Both the position numbers and the translations under genes were made by a program. Under the pieces are notes generated by a model. It was given only the letters and a program-made list of their open reading frames with translations, was not told where the DNA came from and searched no databases. Shown here piece by piece: positions 42,031 to 50,603 of a DNA stretch of 64,000 nt; the stretch's first letter is position 1; the number at the start of each line of letters is the position of its first letter. Origin of the DNA: Pseudomonas orientalis (GTDB lineage Bacteria; Pseudomonadota; Gammaproteobacteria; Pseudomonadales; Pseudomonadaceae); contig NZ_CP094351.1 of NCBI RefSeq assembly GCF_022807995.1, forward strand, positions 4,449,501 through 4,513,500, given 5' to 3'.

Positions 42031-42110
42031 CCTCATCGGGGGCAAGCCCCCTCCCACATTTTGATTTGTGAACCCATTCAAAAGTGGGAGGGGGCTTGCC
42101 CCCGATGAGG
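42031..42110. repeat. Family B REP pair in outward (reversed) order
   Basis: The arms read CATCGGGGGCAAGCCCCCTC first and GAGGGGGCTTGCCCCCGATG second, the reverse of the other REPINs here. The outer ends CCTCATCGGG/CCCGATGAGG are also paired. It lies between convergent hexR and the mutarotase gene, where it could act as terminator. Confidence 0.88.
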
Positions 42111-42125
42111 CCATCAGCCACACCA

Positions 42126-42971
42126 CTAGACCCCTGCCCTGGCCTGCAGACTCAAATGCGCCCGCTCCCCGGGCGCCAGGCTCGCCCCGGCCATCGCCGA
42201 CTCCACGCACACAAATCCTGACGCTTCGTTAAAACTCACGCCCAATAGCGGCCGGCTACCCGGATGCCACACCACCGTGTCGGCGCTGTCGCCGGTGTCG
42301 ATGCACAGTTCACGCTGCCAGGCATGGTCCTTGAGCTGCAATTCGCCCTCGTGCTGGAACACCCGCTGGCACCCGCCATCGACCCGCAGTTCACCTTCCT
42401 GCTGGCAAACCTGACGGTTGAGCTGATCATAACCTTGCGCCCCGTCGAGCCCAGACAGCGCTACCTCGTCAACGTGACCAATACGCCAGTAAGCGTGCAA
42501 AGCATGACTCAGCTGGCACGGCAGCTCGTCCTGATGCTCGGTGCTAAGGCGCAACTCCAGGGTGTGGCCCAAATGTGCGTGCAGGTCCACCTGCCAGTCG
42601 CACAACTGCAACTGCCAATGCAGGCGCACGCCCTCGTCATCGGTGCTGCTGTCGAGCAGTTTCCAGTCGATCAAGCGCGCCCAACCGTGGGACGGCCAAG
42701 CGTTTTCGCTGGGGTGGCGGCCATACCAGGGCCAGCATACCGGCACGCCACCGCGGATCGCGCCGACTTGCGGCCATTTGGCCGCACACCACAGCCAGGG
42801 TTTCTGGCCGGTGGGCTGAAAGTGCAGCAATTGCGCGCCCTGGCGACTGAACACCGCCTGGCACAGCGGATGGTCGATCACCAACACATCGCGCATCTGA
42901 AAGCGCTCCCAGGCGAACACCGGACGCTCACGCAGGGACTTGAAAAAGCGTTGCAGCGGTTGCTCATGCAT
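42126..42971 (-). CDS. D-hexose-6-phosphate mutarotase
   Basis: This 281-residue aldose-1-epimerase-like protein of the YeaD group has GGVPVCWPWYGRHPSENAWP (the typical G-G-x-P-x-x-W-P-W-F/Y-G motif) and SHGWARLIDWKLLD. It interconverts anomers of glucose-6-phosphate. It belongs to the sugar module between oprB and hexR. Start is ATG 42971; GTG 42977 is an alternative. Confidence 0.9.
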   Translation of the reverse strand: MHEQPLQRFFKSLRERPVFAWERFQMRDVLVIDHPLCQAVFSRQGAQLLHFQPTGQKPWLWCAAKWPQVGAIRGGVPVCWPWYGRHPSENAWPSHGWARLIDWKLLDSSTDDEGVRLHWQLQLCDWQVDLHAHLGHTLELRLSTEHQDELPCQLSHALHAYWRIGHVDEVALSGLDGAQGYDQLNRQVCQQEGELRVDGGCQRVFQHEGELQLKDHAWQRELCIDTGDSADTVVWHPGSRPLLGVSFNEASGFVCVESAMAGASLAPGERAHLSLQARAGV

Positions 42972-43011
42972 CTGCACAGGTTCCGAATATCACAGTGCCA
43001 CCCAAAAAAAA

Positions 43012-43033
43012 GCGGATAGCCATGGCTACCCGC
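43012..43033 (-). terminator. Terminator of oprB
   Basis: GCGGATAGCC / GGCTACCCGC form a stem with one mismatch; TTTTTTTT follows on the minus strand. It begins about 40 bases after the oprB stop. Confidence 0.8.
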
Positions 43034-43071
43034 AAAATGCGCACAGAGAGAAGGAGCTTATCGCAACAGCG

Positions 43072-44418
43072 TTAGAACGTAGACTGGATTTTCAGGCCAG
43101 CCACCAGCGCGTTGTCGACTTTGTCCACGCCACCAGGCTGGACAACATATTGCAGGTTAGGACGCACGGTCAGCCAGTTGGTGACGTGGAAGCCGTAGTT
43201 CAGTTCGACGTTGTACTCGGTCTCGCGAATCGGCGTGTAAAGCGGGTTGTCGTAGTCGCTGACGCCGTTGGCGGCATTGAGCAGCTCCGAGTTCTTCTTC
43301 ACGTCATCGTTGACGTGCAGGCGAGCGACGCCAATGCCGACGTCATCTTTTGGACGCGCGTCGAATGGGCCTTTGTACACCAGCATCAACGACTGATAGT
43401 TGTCGACCAGGTTGGTTTCCTTGTCGTGGAAGGTCGCGTTGGCGGCAATGTTCAGGCCACGGGTAGCGTCGCCGTTGTGCGTGGTGAGTTGCTGCTGAGC
43501 AACGAACCAGTAGCCTTTCTTGCTGCTGCGGGTACGGAAGCTTGCGCCAGTGAGGACCGCATCGTTGCCGTTGACGTCTTCACGCACATCCGGAGCATCG
43601 GCAGCGCTTTTGTAGTAACCCACACGGTATTCGCCCGGCAGGTTGTTGACCTTCGGCGACCAGACCAACTCCACCGGAATCACAGTACCCTTGGTACCGC
43701 TGCCGCTGAGTTTGAAGCCGTTGCCGTGCTCCAGTTGCGACGGGTTCTGGTTGTAGGCACCAATCTGTGCATACAGCTCAGGCGTGATGTTGTACTTCAC
43801 GCGAATGGCAGCCTGGCTGACTGGCCAGTTGTACCAGGTGTTCACGTAGTTGCCGACCTGGGAGCCACAGAACGACAGGTTCTGGAAGTCGCACGGGAAG
43901 GTGTTGAAGTCTTCGCCTTCGCCGAAGTAGCCGAGCTTCACGTCGAGTTTGTTGTCGAACATCTGGTGCTGAACCCAGAACTGGGTCAGGCGCACCATAT
44001 GGCCACGGCCGTAGACTTCCTGAGACGAACTCAAGGTGCCGGCACGCGGGTCGCCAATACGGTCGTTGGAGATGTTCTGGCCATTACGGTTGGTGAACTG
44101 GATCTTGGCCTGGGTGTTATCCCAGCCCCACAGCTTTTGCAGGTCCAATGCCACGCCCAGACCGAACTGGTCGGAGTAACGACCGGTCTTGTCGTCGTTG
44201 TAGCCGCCGTGGGCGTTGTAGCCCATTTCCCCGACGTAATCGGCCTTGATGTCGATACCTTGCTCGATCAGCTTGGTACGCTCGCCGCCCCAATCGCCGG
44301 TCATCCACTTGGAATCGGCACTGAATGCATCGGCCGCCATCGCATTGGCGGACAATACAAGGGCTGCTGCTGCTGACAGTTGGCAGAACAGCCGAGTGTT
44401 GTTGTGTTGCTTTTTCAT
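43072..44418 (-). CDS. oprB: Carbohydrate-selective porin OprB
   Basis: This 448-residue outer-membrane protein has a signal peptide (CQLSAAAALVLSANAMAADA) and the OprB features KWMTGDWGGERTKLIEQGID, and a C-terminus ending in an aromatic (KIQSTF), as outer-membrane beta barrels do. It lets glucose and other sugars into the periplasm, where GtsA binds them. A Crc/Hfq-type A-rich motif is in its leader. Confidence 0.94.
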   Translation of the reverse strand: MKKQHNNTRLFCQLSAAAALVLSANAMAADAFSADSKWMTGDWGGERTKLIEQGIDIKADYVGEMGYNAHGGYNDDKTGRYSDQFGLGVALDLQKLWGWDNTQAKIQFTNRNGQNISNDRIGDPRAGTLSSSQEVYGRGHMVRLTQFWVQHQMFDNKLDVKLGYFGEGEDFNTFPCDFQNLSFCGSQVGNYVNTWYNWPVSQAAIRVKYNITPELYAQIGAYNQNPSQLEHGNGFKLSGSGTKGTVIPVELVWSPKVNNLPGEYRVGYYKSAADAPDVREDVNGNDAVLTGASFRTRSSKKGYWFVAQQQLTTHNGDATRGLNIAANATFHDKETNLVDNYQSLMLVYKGPFDARPKDDVGIGVARLHVNDDVKKNSELLNAANGVSDYDNPLYTPIRETEYNVELNYGFHVTNWLTVRPNLQYVVQPGGVDKVDNALVAGLKIQSTF

Positions 44419-44430
44419 CCCTACATCCTC

Positions 44431-44447
44431 GTCTTTATTGTTATTAA
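44431..44447 (-). promoter_or_regulatory. Crc/Hfq motif in the oprB leader
   Basis: On the minus strand the leader reads TTAATAACAATAAAGAC shortly before the oprB start, matching repeated AAnAAnAA. Confidence 0.55.
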
Positions 44448-44514
44448 ACTGTTTTTATCTAACGCGGGTTACATTTTTTAGCCAAAACAACAAGTTAAGC
44501 ATTAATCACATTAC

Positions 44515-44614
44515 TGTAGGAGCGAGCTTGCTCGCGAAAAACCCGAGAGCGCCACGCTAAACCAGAAGCGCTGCGTCATCGTTAACGACCTTCGCGAGCA
44601 AGCTCGCTCCTACA
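44515..44614. repeat. REPIN, family A (copy A3)
   Basis: TGTAGGAGCGAGCTTGCTCG and its inverted partner around a spacer different from A1/A2. It lies 7 bases after the gtsD stop, between gtsD and oprB. Confidence 0.93.
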
Positions 44615-44621
44615 AATTGCT

Positions 44622-45782
44622 TCAACGACCCTTGAACTGGGTCACGTTGCCGGCATGCCCCTGTGCCGGCAATGCAGCTGCGGTGCCCAATCGCTCACCG
44701 GTCTTGGCGTCGAACAGCAACACCTTGGCCGGGTCGAATTGCAGGGTCAGGGTCTCACCTACCTGCGGTGCCACGTCCGGCGCCAAACGGCAGCAGACCT
44801 TGGTGTCGTTGAGCTGCACGAACACCAGGGTGTCCGGGCCGGTCGGCTCGGTTACCTGGACTTCGGCACGAATGCTCGACGCGCCATTGCCCTCGCCCGC
44901 CGCCAGCACGATCTGCTCCGGGCGCAGGCCCAGGATCACATCGCGGTCTTCCAAACCTGCGTCATTCATGTTCAGCGCCAGCTCGCAACGGGCCTGACCG
45001 CTGTCGAGCACCGCCACCAGAGCACCGTCCTGGCGTTTTAGGCGCATGGGAACGAAGTTCATCGGTGGTGAACCGATAAAGCTTGCCACAAATAGGTTGG
45101 CAGGGTCGTTGTAAATTTCTTTCGGCGTGCCGAATTGCTGGATGATCCCATCCTTCATCACCGCCACTTTGTCGCCCAGGGTCATCGCTTCAATCTGGTC
45201 GTGGGTCACGTAGACGGTGGTGGTTTTCAGGCGCTGGTGCATCAACTTCATTTCAGTGCGCATTTCGACGCGCAGCTTGGCGTCGAGGTTCGACAGCGGC
45301 TCGTCGAACAGGTAGATCTTCGGCCGACGCGCCAATGCCCGGCCCATGGCCACGCGCTGTTGCTGGCCGCCGGAGAGCTGGCCCGGTTTGCGGTTGAGCA
45401 GGTGTTCGATCTGCAGCAGCTTGGCCACGCGCGCCACTTCGGCATCGATGTCGGCCTGGGGCATCTTGCGAATCTTCAGGCCGAACTCGATGTTCTCGCG
45501 CACGCTCATGGTCGGGTACAGCGCATAGGACTGAAACACCATGGCGATGTCACGGTCCTTGGGGCTCATGCCGCTCACATCCTGATCACCGATCATGATC
45601 GCGCCGCCGGAGATGGTCTCAAGGCCGGCGATGCAGTTCATCAAGGTGGACTTGCCGCAACCCGAAGGGCCGACCAGGATCAGGAATTCGCCTTCCTTGA
45701 TCGACAGCTCGATGTTCTTCAAGGTGTCGGGCAGGCCGGCACCATAGGTCTTGTTTACATTGCGAAGTTCAAGCGTAGCCAT
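44622..45782 (-). CDS. gtsD: Sugar ABC transporter ATP-binding protein GtsD
   Basis: This 386-residue MalK/UgpC-type ATPase has Walker A GPSGCGKSTL, signature LSGGQQQRVAMGRALARRPK, Walker B IYLFDEPLSNLDAK, and the switch His in VYVTHDQIEA, plus the C-terminal TOBE-like regulatory domain from about 240. It powers the glucose importer with GtsA, B and C. Confidence 0.94.
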   Translation of the reverse strand: MATLELRNVNKTYGAGLPDTLKNIELSIKEGEFLILVGPSGCGKSTLMNCIAGLETISGGAIMIGDQDVSGMSPKDRDIAMVFQSYALYPTMSVRENIEFGLKIRKMPQADIDAEVARVAKLLQIEHLLNRKPGQLSGGQQQRVAMGRALARRPKIYLFDEPLSNLDAKLRVEMRTEMKLMHQRLKTTTVYVTHDQIEAMTLGDKVAVMKDGIIQQFGTPKEIYNDPANLFVASFIGSPPMNFVPMRLKRQDGALVAVLDSGQARCELALNMNDAGLEDRDVILGLRPEQIVLAAGEGNGASSIRAEVQVTEPTGPDTLVFVQLNDTKVCCRLAPDVAPQVGETLTLQFDPAKVLLFDAKTGERLGTAAALPAQGHAGNVTQFKGR

Positions 45783-45784
45783 GA

Positions 45785-46630
45785 TTACCCCTTGACCGCG
45801 CCGGCCGTGAGGCCGCGCACGAAATACTTGCCTGCGATCACATAGACCAGCAGGGTCGGCAGCCCGGCGATCATCGCCGCCGCCATATCCACGTTATATT
45901 CCTTGGCCCCGGTGCTGGTGTTGACCAGATTGTTCAACGCCACCGTGATGGGCTGGGAGTCGCCGCTGGAAAACACCACGCCGAACAGGAAGTCGTTCCA
46001 GATCTGGGTGAACTGCCAGATCAGGCAGACCATGATGATCGGCGTCGACATCGGCAGAATGATCTGACGGAAGATGGTGAAGAAACCGGCACCGTCCAGG
46101 CGGGCCGCCTTGATCAGCGCATCCGGAATGCTCACGTAGTAGTTACGGAAGAACAGCGTGGTGAACGCCAGGCCGTAAACCACATGCACGAACACCAGAC
46201 CGGTGGTGGTGTTGGCCAGGCCCATTTTGCCGAGGGTGAACGACGCGGGCAGCAACACGGTCTGGAACGGCAGGAAGCAGCCGAACAACAGCAAACCAAA
46301 AAACAGTTGCGAACCACGGAAGCGCCAGAACGACAGCACGTAGCCGTTCAACGCGCCGATGGCCGTGGAGATCAGCACAGCGGGCACGGTGATCTTGATC
46401 GAGTTCCAGAAGTAACCATCCACGGTGGTCCAGGCCTTGACCCAGCCGATGCCGGTGACCACGCTCGGCCAGCTCAGCAGGTTGCCGGTGCTGATATCTT
46501 CCGGCGTCTTGAAACTGGTGAGCAGCATCACCACCAGCGGCACCAGATACAGCAGCACCGCGAGGATCAGCACCGCGTAGATCGCGATACGACTCAGGCT
46601 GATGGCAGGTTTAGCGGCGAGACTAGTCAT
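45785..46630 (-). CDS. gtsC: Sugar ABC transporter permease GtsC
   Basis: This 281-residue MalG-type inner-membrane protein has six hydrophobic segments and the EAA loop NYYVSIPDALIKAARLDGAG, FFTIFRQIILP, that docks to the ATPase. It overlaps gtsB by 8 bases. Confidence 0.94.
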   Translation of the reverse strand: MTSLAAKPAISLSRIAIYAVLILAVLLYLVPLVVMLLTSFKTPEDISTGNLLSWPSVVTGIGWVKAWTTVDGYFWNSIKITVPAVLISTAIGALNGYVLSFWRFRGSQLFFGLLLFGCFLPFQTVLLPASFTLGKMGLANTTTGLVFVHVVYGLAFTTLFFRNYYVSIPDALIKAARLDGAGFFTIFRQIILPMSTPIIMVCLIWQFTQIWNDFLFGVVFSSGDSQPITVALNNLVNTSTGAKEYNVDMAAAMIAGLPTLLVYVIAGKYFVRGLTAGAVKG

Positions 46631-47531
46631 TACGCTTGGTCCTCAGCTCGGAATACAGGTACGGCACGATGATCGCGAGGATCGCACCGAGCATCAGGAT
46701 TGCACTGGCCGAGCCCATGCCCATCTGGCCACGGCTGAACGTGAACGAGTACATGAACATGGCGGGCAGGTCGGACGAATAGCCCGGGCCGCCGGCCGTC
46801 ATCGCCGCCACCAGGTCGAAGCTCTTGATCGCAATGTGCGCCAGGATCATCACCGCACTGAAGAACACCGGGCGCAGGCTAGGCAGCACCACGCTCCAGT
46901 AGATGCGCGGCAGGCTCGCGCCGTCGATCTGCGCGGCGCGGATGATCGACTGATCAACGCCGCGCAGGCCGGCCAGGAACATCGCCATGATAAAGCCCGA
47001 GGCTTGCCACACAGCGGCGATCACCAGGCAGTAGATCACGCGGTCGGGGTCGATCAGCCAGTCGAGACGGAAGCCTTCCCAGCCCCAGTCGCGCAATAAT
47101 TTGTCCAGGCCCATGCCTGGGTTGAGCAGCCATTTCCACGCAGTACCGGTGACGATCATCGAGAGCGCCATCGGGTACAGGTAAATGGTGCGGATGAAGC
47201 CTTCGCGACGGATTTTCTGGTCGAGGAAAATCGCCAGCGTCACACCGATCACCAAGGTGATACCAATGAACATGCCGCCGAACACGGCCAGGTTCTTGCT
47301 CGCCACCCACCAACGGTCGTTGTCGAACAAGCGCTCGTATTGAGCCAGGCCCGCCCACTTGTAGCTGGGCAGGAACGTGGAGGTGGTGAACGACAGCACG
47401 AACGTCCACAGGATGTAGCCGTAAAAGCCCACCAGCACGATGAACATGCTCGGCGCCAGCACCAGTTTGGGGAGCCAGCGCTGCAATGCATCGAACGGCG
47501 AGGCCTTGCTGAACACAGCAACAGAACTCAT
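46623..47531 (-). CDS. gtsB: Sugar ABC transporter permease GtsB
   Basis: This 302-residue MalF-type permease has about six helices and the EAA loop AGLRGVDQSIIRAAQIDGAS, LPRIYWSVVLPSL. It is separated from gtsA by 157 bases that contain a REPIN. Confidence 0.93.
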   Translation of the reverse strand: MSSVAVFSKASPFDALQRWLPKLVLAPSMFIVLVGFYGYILWTFVLSFTTSTFLPSYKWAGLAQYERLFDNDRWWVASKNLAVFGGMFIGITLVIGVTLAIFLDQKIRREGFIRTIYLYPMALSMIVTGTAWKWLLNPGMGLDKLLRDWGWEGFRLDWLIDPDRVIYCLVIAAVWQASGFIMAMFLAGLRGVDQSIIRAAQIDGASLPRIYWSVVLPSLRPVFFSAVMILAHIAIKSFDLVAAMTAGGPGYSSDLPAMFMYSFTFSRGQMGMGSASAILMLGAILAIIVPYLYSELRTKRND

Positions 47532-47578
47532 GGGAAAATCCAGTACAGGGAAAAAGGACTGACAGGTGAACCGAACCC

Positions 47579-47678
47579 TGTAGGAGCGAGCTTGCTCGCG
47601 AAGGACTTCAACGATAGCGCGTGCATACAGGATGAACGCGGTGACCTTGAGTTTTTCGCGAGCAAGCTCGCTCCTACA
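47579..47678. repeat. REPIN, family A (copy A4) inside the gts operon
   Basis: TGTAGGAGCGAGCTTGCTCG with its inverted partner, between gtsA and gtsB. Such hairpins in operons can protect the upstream mRNA segment (gtsA), raising binding protein over permease. Confidence 0.93.
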
Positions 47679-47688
47679 GATAGCAGCG

Positions 47689-48975
47689 TTACTTGGCCGA
47701 CTTGATCGCAGCGCCCAATTTCTTGGCCGTGTCGGCCGGGTCGGCTTTCGGGTCGTTGATGTAGTTGGTCACCACGTCAAAGAACGCACCTTGCACAGCC
47801 AGGTTAGTGGCCATGTTGTGCGCCATGCTTGGCTGCAGGCCGCCGGACTTGGCGTCTGCCAGGAAGTCTTTGGCAGCTGTCTGGGCACAGGAGTCGAAGC
47901 CCAGCTTGTCCATCTGGGTCAGCATGTCGGTGCGCACAGGGATCGAACCCTTGTTGATGCTGAAGACTTTCTGGAAATTTTCACCCAGCACGACCTTGGC
48001 AATGTCCTGCTGACCGGCAGCGGTGCCTTTGTCTTTCTGCTTGAACACCGCCAGGGAGTCGATGTTGTAGGTGAAGGCTTTGTCGGTGCCCGGGAAGGCT
48101 ACGCACTCGTAGTCCTTGCCGGCGACTTTCTTGGCGGCGGTCCATTCTGACTTGGCCCAGTCACCCATGATCTGCATGCCGGCCTTGCCGTTGATGACCT
48201 TGCCCGCTTCCAGGTTCCAGTCCTGGCCTTTGCCGTCGACGTCCATATAGGTCGCGACTTTTTTCAGCTCAGTCAGCGACTTGACCATTTCCGGGCCGGT
48301 CAGCGCAGCGTTATCCAGGTCGACCAGGGCTTTCTTGTAGCCATCGGCGCCCATTACCGAGAGCACCACCGCTTCGAACACGGTGCTGTCCTGCCAAGGC
48401 TGGCCGCCGTGAGCGAGCGCAATGAAGCCCGCCGCTTTCAGCTTGTCGCCGGCGGCATAGAATTCTTCGAGGGTGGTCGGGTTCTTGGTGATGCCGGCTT
48501 TCTTGAAGACTTCCGGGTTGATCCACAGCCAGTTCACGCGGTGGATGTTGACCGGAACGGCCACGTAGTCACCGTCGTACTTCACGGTGTCGGAGACTTT
48601 CTTGTCGAGCAGGGAGTCCCACTTTTCTTCTTTGGCGACGTCTTTGAGCACGTCGGTGTCGAGCAGGCCGGTGGACGCCCATTCCTGGATGTCGGGGCCT
48701 TTGATCTGGGCAACGCCAGGCGGGTTGCCGGCAACCGCGCGGCTTTTCAGCACGGTCATGGCCGTGGCACCACCGCCACCTGCGACCGCACCGTCTTTCC
48801 AGGTGAAGCCGTCTTTCTCGACTTGGGCCTTCAGGACATCCACAGCCGCCTTTTCACCGCCTGAAGTCCACCAATGCACCACTTCCACCGTACCTTTGGA
48901 GTCGGCGGCAAATGCACTGAGGGGAAACAACGAGGCCATGGAAATAGCAACGGCGAGGCGATTAATCGCGTTCAT
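47689..48975 (-). CDS. gtsA: Sugar ABC transporter substrate-binding protein GtsA
   Basis: This 428-residue secreted protein has a signal peptide (AVAISMASLFPLSAFAADSK) and family-1 sugar-binding features: VEVVHWWTSGGEKAAVDVLK, QIKGPDIQEWASTGLL, KAGMQIMGDWAKSEW. In Pseudomonas this binds glucose (and mannose). It is the first gene of the gtsABCD operon and has an A-rich Crc/Hfq motif before the start codon. Confidence 0.94.
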   Translation of the reverse strand: MNAINRLAVAISMASLFPLSAFAADSKGTVEVVHWWTSGGEKAAVDVLKAQVEKDGFTWKDGAVAGGGGATAMTVLKSRAVAGNPPGVAQIKGPDIQEWASTGLLDTDVLKDVAKEEKWDSLLDKKVSDTVKYDGDYVAVPVNIHRVNWLWINPEVFKKAGITKNPTTLEEFYAAGDKLKAAGFIALAHGGQPWQDSTVFEAVVLSVMGADGYKKALVDLDNAALTGPEMVKSLTELKKVATYMDVDGKGQDWNLEAGKVINGKAGMQIMGDWAKSEWTAAKKVAGKDYECVAFPGTDKAFTYNIDSLAVFKQKDKGTAAGQQDIAKVVLGENFQKVFSINKGSIPVRTDMLTQMDKLGFDSCAQTAAKDFLADAKSGGLQPSMAHNMATNLAVQGAFFDVVTNYINDPKADPADTAKKLGAAIKSAK

Positions 48976-48982
48976 CTGAGTA

Positions 48983-48998
48983 CCTTTTCTTGTTGTTA
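48983..48998 (-). promoter_or_regulatory. Crc/Hfq motif in the gtsA leader
   Basis: On the minus strand the leader reads TAACAACAAGAAAAGG, overlapping the ribosome binding site of gtsA; it matches repeats of AAnAAnAA. Confidence 0.65.
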
Positions 48999-49079
48999 TG
49001 CATGCAAGTCTAGAGCTTGCGCTGCACGGAGTTTAAACAGGGTTTTTCCAGGCGCAGGTAACAAAGGGACGCACAAATG

Positions 49080-50339
49080 TCACCACTTGGTGACATATAG
49101 TCCGCTGCCCAATGCACTGGCGAGGCTGGGTGCCAAGGGTAATGCAGGCAGCAAGACCGCTTGCCAGGCATGGTACAGGTCCGGCTTGCCGCCCCAGATT
49201 TTGCTGCTGGGTTGGTTGTGCGGGTTGAGTTCGTGGTGCCAGCTGCCATGGAGCCGGTCGATGAAGAGGGTGTCGCAGAACTCCCAGAACCGGCGGTACC
49301 AGGTCTCATAATGCAACTGGCCGGTACGCTTGAGCAGCGCCTGGGCAGCGGCGCCGGCTTCGGCATGGGTCCAGTGCAGGCGTTCGCGAACGACCGGGCG
49401 CTGGTTCCAGTCCAGGGTGTAGACAATGCCCGGCGCGCCATCGACCGCCCAGGCGTATTCGCAGGCACTGGCAAACAGCCCTTGGGCATCGGTCACCAGC
49501 CAGTCCGGCGTAGCCAGCCCGGCTTGCAGGAGCGCCGCTTCCAGGTGCAGCACCAGCCGCGCCCATTCGAAACCGTGGCCGGGGGTGATGCCGTAGGGTC
49601 GGAAGCCATCGGCAGGGTTGTCTTCGTTATAGCCGAGCAACGGATTCCATTGGGTATCGAAGTGCTCGATCACCATGAAGCGGTTACCGGCGGCGTGGGC
49701 ATGGATGACACGCTCGACGATACGCAATGCGCGGTCCAGCCAGCGCGTGTCGCCCGTCACATCGGCCAGGGCCAGGAAGGCCTCGGTGGCGTGCATGTTG
49801 CTGTTGGCGCCGCGATAGGCTTCGACGCCGCTCCAGTCCCGGGCGAAGGATTCGAGCATGGCACCCTCCTCCTCACTCCAAAAGAACTGATCGATGATAT
49901 GCACCGCATCGTTCAACAGGGTTTGCGCGCCGGGCGCGCCAGCCACCACGGCAGAGCTGGCGGCCAGGGCCACGAAAGCATGCAGGTAAGCAGCCTTGCC
50001 GGTATTGCCATCGAGGGCATCGGGCGCGGCGAACCAGCCACCGTGTTCGCTATCGTGTAACGGGCCGCTCAGGGCCGCCACGCCGTGCGCGACTAAATCG
50101 GCATAGCCCGGCAAACCCATGGCATGGGCCATGGCGAAGCTGTGGGTCATGCGGGCGGTGTTCATGGTTTCGGCGCGGGCGTCGGCCGGCAGTTGGCCCT
50201 TGTCATCCAGATTGCCGAAGCCGTCCGGCAAGCGTGACGCCTTGGCAAAGGCCAAAAGGCGCTGGCCTTCGGCCGCAAGCCAGGCGTGATGGGCAGGTGC
50301 GTTCAGCCAACTGCTGGCAGGCAGTGGTTGCGTGGTCAT
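49080..50339 (-). CDS. AGE-family epimerase/isomerase
   Basis: This 419-residue (alpha/alpha)6-barrel protein belongs to the N-acylglucosamine 2-epimerase family: TARMTHSFAMAHAMGLPGYA, RGANSNMHATEAFLALADVT, and PGHGFEWARLVLHLEAALL with catalytic His. Relatives include mannose isomerase and cellobiose epimerase. Its position upstream of gtsABCD suggests conversion of mannose to fructose, or similar, for sugars imported by the Gts system. Start ATG 50339; an A-rich Crc/Hfq-like motif precedes it. Confidence 0.88.
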   Translation of the reverse strand: MTTQPLPASSWLNAPAHHAWLAAEGQRLLAFAKASRLPDGFGNLDDKGQLPADARAETMNTARMTHSFAMAHAMGLPGYADLVAHGVAALSGPLHDSEHGGWFAAPDALDGNTGKAAYLHAFVALAASSAVVAGAPGAQTLLNDAVHIIDQFFWSEEEGAMLESFARDWSGVEAYRGANSNMHATEAFLALADVTGDTRWLDRALRIVERVIHAHAAGNRFMVIEHFDTQWNPLLGYNEDNPADGFRPYGITPGHGFEWARLVLHLEAALLQAGLATPDWLVTDAQGLFASACEYAWAVDGAPGIVYTLDWNQRPVVRERLHWTHAEAGAAAQALLKRTGQLHYETWYRRFWEFCDTLFIDRLHGSWHHELNPHNQPSSKIWGGKPDLYHAWQAVLLPALPLAPSLASALGSGLYVTKW

Positions 50340-50345
50340 GGGTGG

Positions 50346-50361
50346 CCCTTGTTGTTTTTTG
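50346..50361 (-). promoter_or_regulatory. Possible Crc/Hfq motif in the AGE-epimerase leader
   Basis: On the minus strand CAAAAAACAACAAGGG lies just before the start codon and includes the binding site, as in gtsA and gntP. Confidence 0.5.
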
Positions 50362-50482
50362 TGGGGTGACCGGAGTCTAAACAAGGGTATGGGAGGAGCA
50401 AGTAACGAAGGGGAAAAGAAATGTCACCGGGCGGTGACAAAGCTGCGAGCAACAGCGATTTCCTTGACCATTACGGGTTTAA

Positions 50483-50572
50483 ATGTGGGAGGGGGCTTGC
50501 CCCCGATAGTGGTGAGTCAGTCAATATTTTGGTGACTGACACACCGCTATCGGGGGCAAGCCCCCTCCCACA
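50483..50572. repeat. REPIN, family B (copy B6)
   Basis: Inverted family B arms between the AGE-epimerase start and the end of the coiled-coil protein gene. Confidence 0.93.
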
Positions 50573-50603
50573 GTTTGATTTCATTCACAGTCCACAGAAC
50601 CAG

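Noticed and set aside
42940..44376. 478-residue open frame on the plus strand
   Set aside because: Antisense to oprB; Val/His-rich shadow with no domain.
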